This document shows positions 60,870-64,000 of a stretch of DNA of 64,000 nucleotides, piece after piece. The stretch lies in the NCBI GenBank assembly GCA_018228685.1, contig CP073691.1, forward strand, positions 310,001-374,000, in the 5' to 3' direction. A program made the position numbers and the translations under genes. The notes under the pieces were generated by a model, which was given only the letters and a program-made list of their open reading frames with translations, was not told where the DNA came from and searched no databases. Each line of letters opens with the position of its first letter. Within the stretch, counting starts at the first letter, position 1. Origin of the DNA: Clostridiaceae bacterium Marseille-Q4149 (GTDB lineage: Bacteria > Bacillota > Clostridia > Oscillospirales > Oscillospiraceae).

Positions 60870-61096
60870 ACCGCCGCCTCCTTTACCTGGATCTTCATGG
60901 CGTCCTCCACCCGCAGGGTCAGCTCATAGCCCCGGACCCGGATCTCGATGGGATCCCCCATGGGGGCCACCTTCATCAGCTTCACGGCGGTGCGGGGGAT
61001 CAGCCCCATATCCAGCAAACGGCAGCGCAGGGGGCCGTCGCCGCCTACGGCGGTGATGACCCCGGACTGGCCGATTTTCAATTCGTTGAGTGTCAT
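60866..61096 (-). CDS. feoA: Ferrous iron transport protein A
   Basis: This 76-aa SH3-like protein aids FeoB. It starts MTLNELKIGQSGVITAVGG and contains RLLDMGLIPRTAVKLM and GDPIEIRVRGYELTLR. The ATG at 61096 follows AGGAGG by 8 bases; the longer frame would start inside the promoter. Confidence 0.95.
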   Translation of the reverse strand: MTLNELKIGQSGVITAVGGDGPLRCRLLDMGLIPRTAVKLMKVAPMGDPIEIRVRGYELTLRVEDAMKIQVKEAAV

Positions 61097-61124
61097 ATGG
61101 CTTGCCTCCTGAAAAAGTAAGTCC

Positions 61125-61153
61125 AGTATAACATATCGAACCGCCCGACTCAA
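61125..61153 (-). promoter_or_regulatory. Promoter of feoAB
   Basis: Minus-strand TTGAGT (61148-61153), 17-base spacer, TGT-TATACT (61125-61130). No clear Fur box is seen. Confidence 0.7.
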
Positions 61154-61201
61154 TCCCTGAAATGAGAATCCCGTCGAAAAACCGTTAAAAAAACACCGGA
61201 C

Positions 61202-61242
61202 AAAAAGCGTAAATCCCCCGGCACCTGCCGGGGGATTTACGC
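61202..61242 (-). terminator. Terminator of cstA
   Basis: A 17-bp stem (61207-61223 with 61226-61242; the inner pairs open to form the loop) followed by TTTTTG on the minus strand. Confidence 0.85.
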
Positions 61243-61267
61243 CTATATGCTGTCAGGAGAAAAAGAG

Positions 61268-62785
61268 TTACTTGTTCATTTTCAGCTTCACAGCCGCGCC
61301 GCGCTTTCTGCCATACAGGCACAGAGCCACCACATAGGCGATGGCGAACACCACGCCGATGATGTAGGAGGCGGTCCAGGGGATGTTGAAGCCGATGTGG
61401 GCATTGGCGATGTAGGTGGAGCAGATGAAGGCGTAGAACGCGCCGGGAATCAGCGGCATCCACGCAAACTTGCCCTTGCCGTTTTCAAACATCCACACCG
61501 TGATGCACAGGAAGGCGAACAGAGACAGGGTCTGGTTGGACCATGCGAAGTAACGCCACAGAATGTTGAAGCCGTCCTTGTTGAACTTGGCGAACACGAT
61601 GATGCCGGCAGCCAGGACAAACACAGGGATGGCCAGACGCATACGCTTGCCGTTGGTGGACTGGTCCAGGTGGAAGGTCTCCGCCAGGGACAGACGCAGA
61701 GCGCGCAGAGCGGTATCGCCGGAGGTGATGGGCAGAACGATGACGCCGATCAGGGCGATGACGCCGCCCACGGGGCCCAGGATGTCCTTGCAGACCACGC
61801 CGATGGTACCGGTGGCCAGGGAGGCGTTGGGCTCCTGCAGAGCCAGATTGTACACGCCCATAGCGCCGGCGGCCCACACCATAGCGATGAAGCCCTCCAG
61901 GATCATCATGTTGTAGAAGGTCATGCGGCCCTGACGCTCGTTCTTCACCGTGCGGGAGATGATAGCCGTCTGGGTGGAGTGGAAGCCGGACAGAATGCCG
62001 CAGGCCACGGTAACGAAGAAGATCGGCAGGAAGTGGCCGCCCTTGAAGTAGTCTGCATAGGTGAAGCTCTTAACCGCGCCGTCAGCCCCGGTGAGCTGCA
62101 GGATGGGAGAGGACCAGTCGTCCCACACGTTCAGCAGGGGATAGCCCTTGACGAAGATGCCGATGAACACACCCACGGCGGAGAACAGCAGGATGGCGCC
62201 GAAGATGGGATAAATGCGGCCGATGATGGCGTCGATGGGGAACACGGTAGCGACCAGGTAATACAGGAAGATCACGCCGTAAATGATCCAGGTGGAGACG
62301 GAGGTAGGCTTGCCGTCGAAGCCGAACACGGAGGTGGCGGCAATGTCGCCGGGGGTGTAAACGAACACAGCGCCCACCAGCAGCAGAAGCAGACAGCAGA
62401 ACACGTTGTATACGTTGAAAATGCCCTTATTGGAATAGCGCTTGATCATCTGGGGCATCTGGGTGCCGCCGTCACGCAGGCAGATCATGCCGGAGAAATA
62501 GTCGTGCATGGCGCCGCCGATGACGTTGCCGATGGGGATGGTGATAAATGCGATGGGCCCGAACAGAATGCCCTGGATGGGCCCCAGGATGGGGCCGGTA
62601 CCGGCGATGTTCAGCAGGTTGATCAGGCTGTTTCTCCAGCCCTTCATGGGGATATAGTCCACGCCGTCCTGTTTGGCGTAGGCCGGGGTCTGACGGTCGT
62701 CAGGCCCGAAAACTTTCTCGCAGAAGCGTCCGTACAGCGCAGCGCCGCCGAACAGGATCACAAGACCGATGATAAATGTTGCCAC
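61268..62785 (-). CDS. cstA: CstA-family carbon starvation/peptide or pyruvate transporter
   Basis: This 505-aa membrane protein has about fourteen hydrophobic segments and the CstA signatures NIAGTGPILGPIQGILFGP and GNVIGGAMHDYFSGM. Family members import pyruvate or peptides. I chose the GTG at 62785, seven bases after AAAGGAG; the frame extends upstream into the promoter. The gene stands alone between a terminator and an extended -10 promoter. Confidence 0.92.
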   Translation of the reverse strand: MATFIIGLVILFGGAALYGRFCEKVFGPDDRQTPAYAKQDGVDYIPMKGWRNSLINLLNIAGTGPILGPIQGILFGPIAFITIPIGNVIGGAMHDYFSGMICLRDGGTQMPQMIKRYSNKGIFNVYNVFCCLLLLLVGAVFVYTPGDIAATSVFGFDGKPTSVSTWIIYGVIFLYYLVATVFPIDAIIGRIYPIFGAILLFSAVGVFIGIFVKGYPLLNVWDDWSSPILQLTGADGAVKSFTYADYFKGGHFLPIFFVTVACGILSGFHSTQTAIISRTVKNERQGRMTFYNMMILEGFIAMVWAAGAMGVYNLALQEPNASLATGTIGVVCKDILGPVGGVIALIGVIVLPITSGDTALRALRLSLAETFHLDQSTNGKRMRLAIPVFVLAAGIIVFAKFNKDGFNILWRYFAWSNQTLSLFAFLCITVWMFENGKGKFAWMPLIPGAFYAFICSTYIANAHIGFNIPWTASYIIGVVFAIAYVVALCLYGRKRGAAVKLKMNK

Positions 62786-62820
62786 AAACACACACTCCTT
62801 TATAGTCGTTTTGTGATTTT

Positions 62821-62862
62821 CAGAGCTCCCGGACAGCTCTGGTTTACGCAGTGAGTATAGCA
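62821..62862 (-). promoter_or_regulatory. cstA promoter and leader dyad
   Basis: Minus-strand TGC-TATACT (62854-62859) is an extended -10. Just downstream in the leader, CAGAGCT (62821-62827) and AGCTCTG (62835-62841) form a dyad that could be an operator or hairpin. Confidence 0.5.
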
Positions 62863-62886
62863 CAAATTTCGTGAAAATGGTGACAA

Positions 62887-63191
62887 CGAATAGTCCGCAT
62901 TCATAAATAGTTCATAAAGATTTCCCCCGATAGCGTAAAGATTCCCGTGTGGAAAATCGAAAACGGACGATTTTACCGGAATTTATCGCGAAAAGGGTCG
63001 ACAATATGTTGAAATTTTTAAGACGGGACGAAATAGCGCGCAAAAACCGTTACTGTCAGCATGGTAGGTTGGTAGGATTTAGGACGCTAAAACGCAAAGT
63101 GTCCGGTAACGCTCCCGGGAGCGTTGCCGGACGGCGGCAGGGGAGAGTGTGAACAAACCGTAAAATTTGCAAAAAAATTTTGCATAAACGG
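62887..63191. other. Unexplained intergenic region between divergent cstA and yerC-like genes
   Basis: About 300 bases with no convincing gene. It contains AT-rich segments and a 16-bp self-complementary hairpin at 63101-63132 (one G-U pair), preceded by a purine-rich stretch with GGTAGG-TTGGTAGG. The hairpin has no T run. AAACCGT (from 63155) and ACGGTTT (to about 63195) flank the start of the yerC promoter. Confidence 0.5.
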
Positions 63192-63220
63192 TTTACTTTT
63201 ATAGGTTAAAATGGTAAAAT
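63192..63220 (+). promoter_or_regulatory. Promoter of the YerC-like gene
   Basis: TTTACT (63192-63197), 17-base spacer, TGG-TAAAAT (63215-63220). Confidence 0.6.
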
Positions 63221-63274
63221 GACTACCCGAGGAAAACAAATACTACGTTTTTTGGAAACGGAGGAAAAACAATT

Positions 63275-63589
63275 ATGGTAAGAGCGGCGAAATCCAAGAT
63301 TGCCCAGAAGGAAAAAAGCGACCTGCTGTACCGGGCGATCCTGACGCTGAAAAATGAGGAGGAGTGCTATAGCTTCTTCCAGGACCTGTGCACCATTTCC
63401 GAGCTGCGTTCTATGGAGCAGCGGTACGAAGTGGCCACCCTGCTCAACGATGGGATGCTCTACAGCGATATTCTGGAGAAAACCGGCGCCTCCAGCGCCA
63501 CCATCAGCCGGGTGAACCGGTCCCTGCTCAACGGCGCGGGAGGGTACGAGAACGTGCTGGAGCGCATGAAGGAGCAGGAGGACAAATGA
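63275..63589 (+). CDS. YerC/TrpR-like regulator
   Basis: This 104-aa helical protein has the YerC/YecD family pattern: DLLYRAILTLKNEEECYSFF, then FQDLCTISELRSMEQRYEVA and the helix-turn-helix YSDILEKTGASSATISRVNR. It is related to the Trp repressor fold, but the effector is unknown. ACGGAGG precedes the ATG. A methyltransferase gene overlaps by four bases. Confidence 0.9.
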   Translation: MVRAAKSKIAQKEKSDLLYRAILTLKNEEECYSFFQDLCTISELRSMEQRYEVATLLNDGMLYSDILEKTGASSATISRVNRSLLNGAGGYENVLERMKEQEDK

Positions 63590-64000
63590 GCAGCTACCAG
63601 CAGCTGGCCGGGGCCTATGACGAGCTGACCTGGGACGTGGGGTATGAAAAGCGGGCGGACTTTCTGGAAAAGCTGTTCCGCCGCAGCCGCATCCCGGTGC
63701 ACACGGTGCTGGACCTGGCTTGCGGCACCGGGTCCATGACCTGGCTGCTGGCCGGGCGGGGCTATGAGCTCATCGCTGTGGACGGGTCCCAGGAGATGCT
63801 GGCCGCCGCCCGGGAGAAAAGCGCCCCGGCGGAGGTACCGCCCCTGTTCCTGCACCAGTCCATGCCCCGGCTGGACCTGTACGGCACCGTGGACGCCGCC
63901 ATCTGCTGCCTGGACAGCCTGAACTATCTGACAAATCCCCGGGACGTGCAGCGGACCTTTCAGCGGCTGCACCTGTTCATCAGCCCCGGGGGCCTGCTGG
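63586..64000 (+). CDS. SAM-dependent methyltransferase (3' end beyond window)
   Basis: 138 codons are present before the right edge. The start MSSYQQLAGAYDELTWDVGY and motif I VLDLACGTGSMTWLLAGRGY are typical of class I methyltransferases. The VDGSQEMLAAAR acidic loop and a DAAICCLDSLNYL segment follow. Overlaps the yerC-like stop (ATGA), suggesting co-translation. Substrate unknown. Confidence 0.88.
   Translation, partial: MSSYQQLAGAYDELTWDVGYEKRADFLEKLFRRSRIPVHTVLDLACGTGSMTWLLAGRGYELIAVDGSQEMLAAAREKSAPAEVPPLFLHQSMPRLDLYGTVDAAICCLDSLNYLTNPRDVQRTFQRLHLFISPGGLL

Noticed and set aside
62949..63152. 67-codon frame upstream of the yerC-like gene
   Set aside because: No ribosome site, irregular codon use, and it runs through the 63101-63132 hairpin.

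Overview
The window is GC-rich, densely packed bacterial DNA of Clostridia type, most likely from a gut Oscillospiraceae-like anaerobe. That placement is inferred from several things: a YtvI-like sporulation protein, an isc operon with a C-terminal RrF2 regulator, FeoAB, a PerR-rubrerythrin pair, a butyrate-type thiolase, thiamin salvage under a TPP riboswitch, strong Shine-Dalgarno sites and many GTG/TTG starts. No rRNA, phage module, CRISPR array or integrase was seen. One tRNA, tRNA-Leu(CAA), is present.

Layout. 1-7133: leftward DUF2344 fragment, B12-binding-type radical SAM protein, EamA exporter, YtvI, a rightward ACT regulator and leftward typA. 7157-14777: rightward NUDIX, DEAD-box helicase, orphan oligopeptide-binding lipoprotein, galE, Pr6Pr-like membrane protein, CCA nucleotidyltransferase and a gpsA-like gene whose ribosome site lies inside a terminator-like hairpin. 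14791-21675: leftward ECF sigma factor/anti-sigma operon with three small secreted proteins, followed by an FtsX/MacB-type ABC system behind its own promoter and dyad. 21704-23101: 161-bp tandem repeats derived from the 3' side of tRNA-Leu, the tRNA, and a lipoprotein. 23262-26783: iscS-iscU-iscR and two small membrane proteins.

26784-37060 is the accessory region. It holds dispersed hairpin repeats, an aldo/keto reductase remnant and a RiPP-like locus. The RiPP-like locus consists of a radical SAM/SPASM enzyme with an overlapping 53-aa peptide gene, then divergently a 1020-aa von Willebrand A surface protein, a 55-aa peptide gene, an HPr-kinase-like protein, a PqqD-like RRE protein and a sodium symporter. 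It continues with a GNAT gene, a DUF559 nuclease gene bracketed by oppositely oriented repeats, and a tandem composite repeat array. This region is the best candidate for an undescribed system.

37059-43019: perR-rubrerythrin, a hairpin-dense convergent intergenic region, and the TPP-controlled operon thiM-thiE-HAD-thiD-cytX, which would salvage thiazole and hydroxymethylpyrimidine. 43151-52059: dusB, small envelope proteins, leftward trmL-pgk-tpiA-gpmI (lower glycolysis), and a GlmU-like acetyltransferase followed by prs, which are linked through UDP-GlcNAc and PRPP supply. 52094-64000: pth, mfd, a foldase-like protein, thiolase, feoAB, cstA, a YerC/TrpR-like regulator and a truncated methyltransferase.

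All functions are inferred from sequence recognition by eye. No database search, folding calculation or codon statistic was run.
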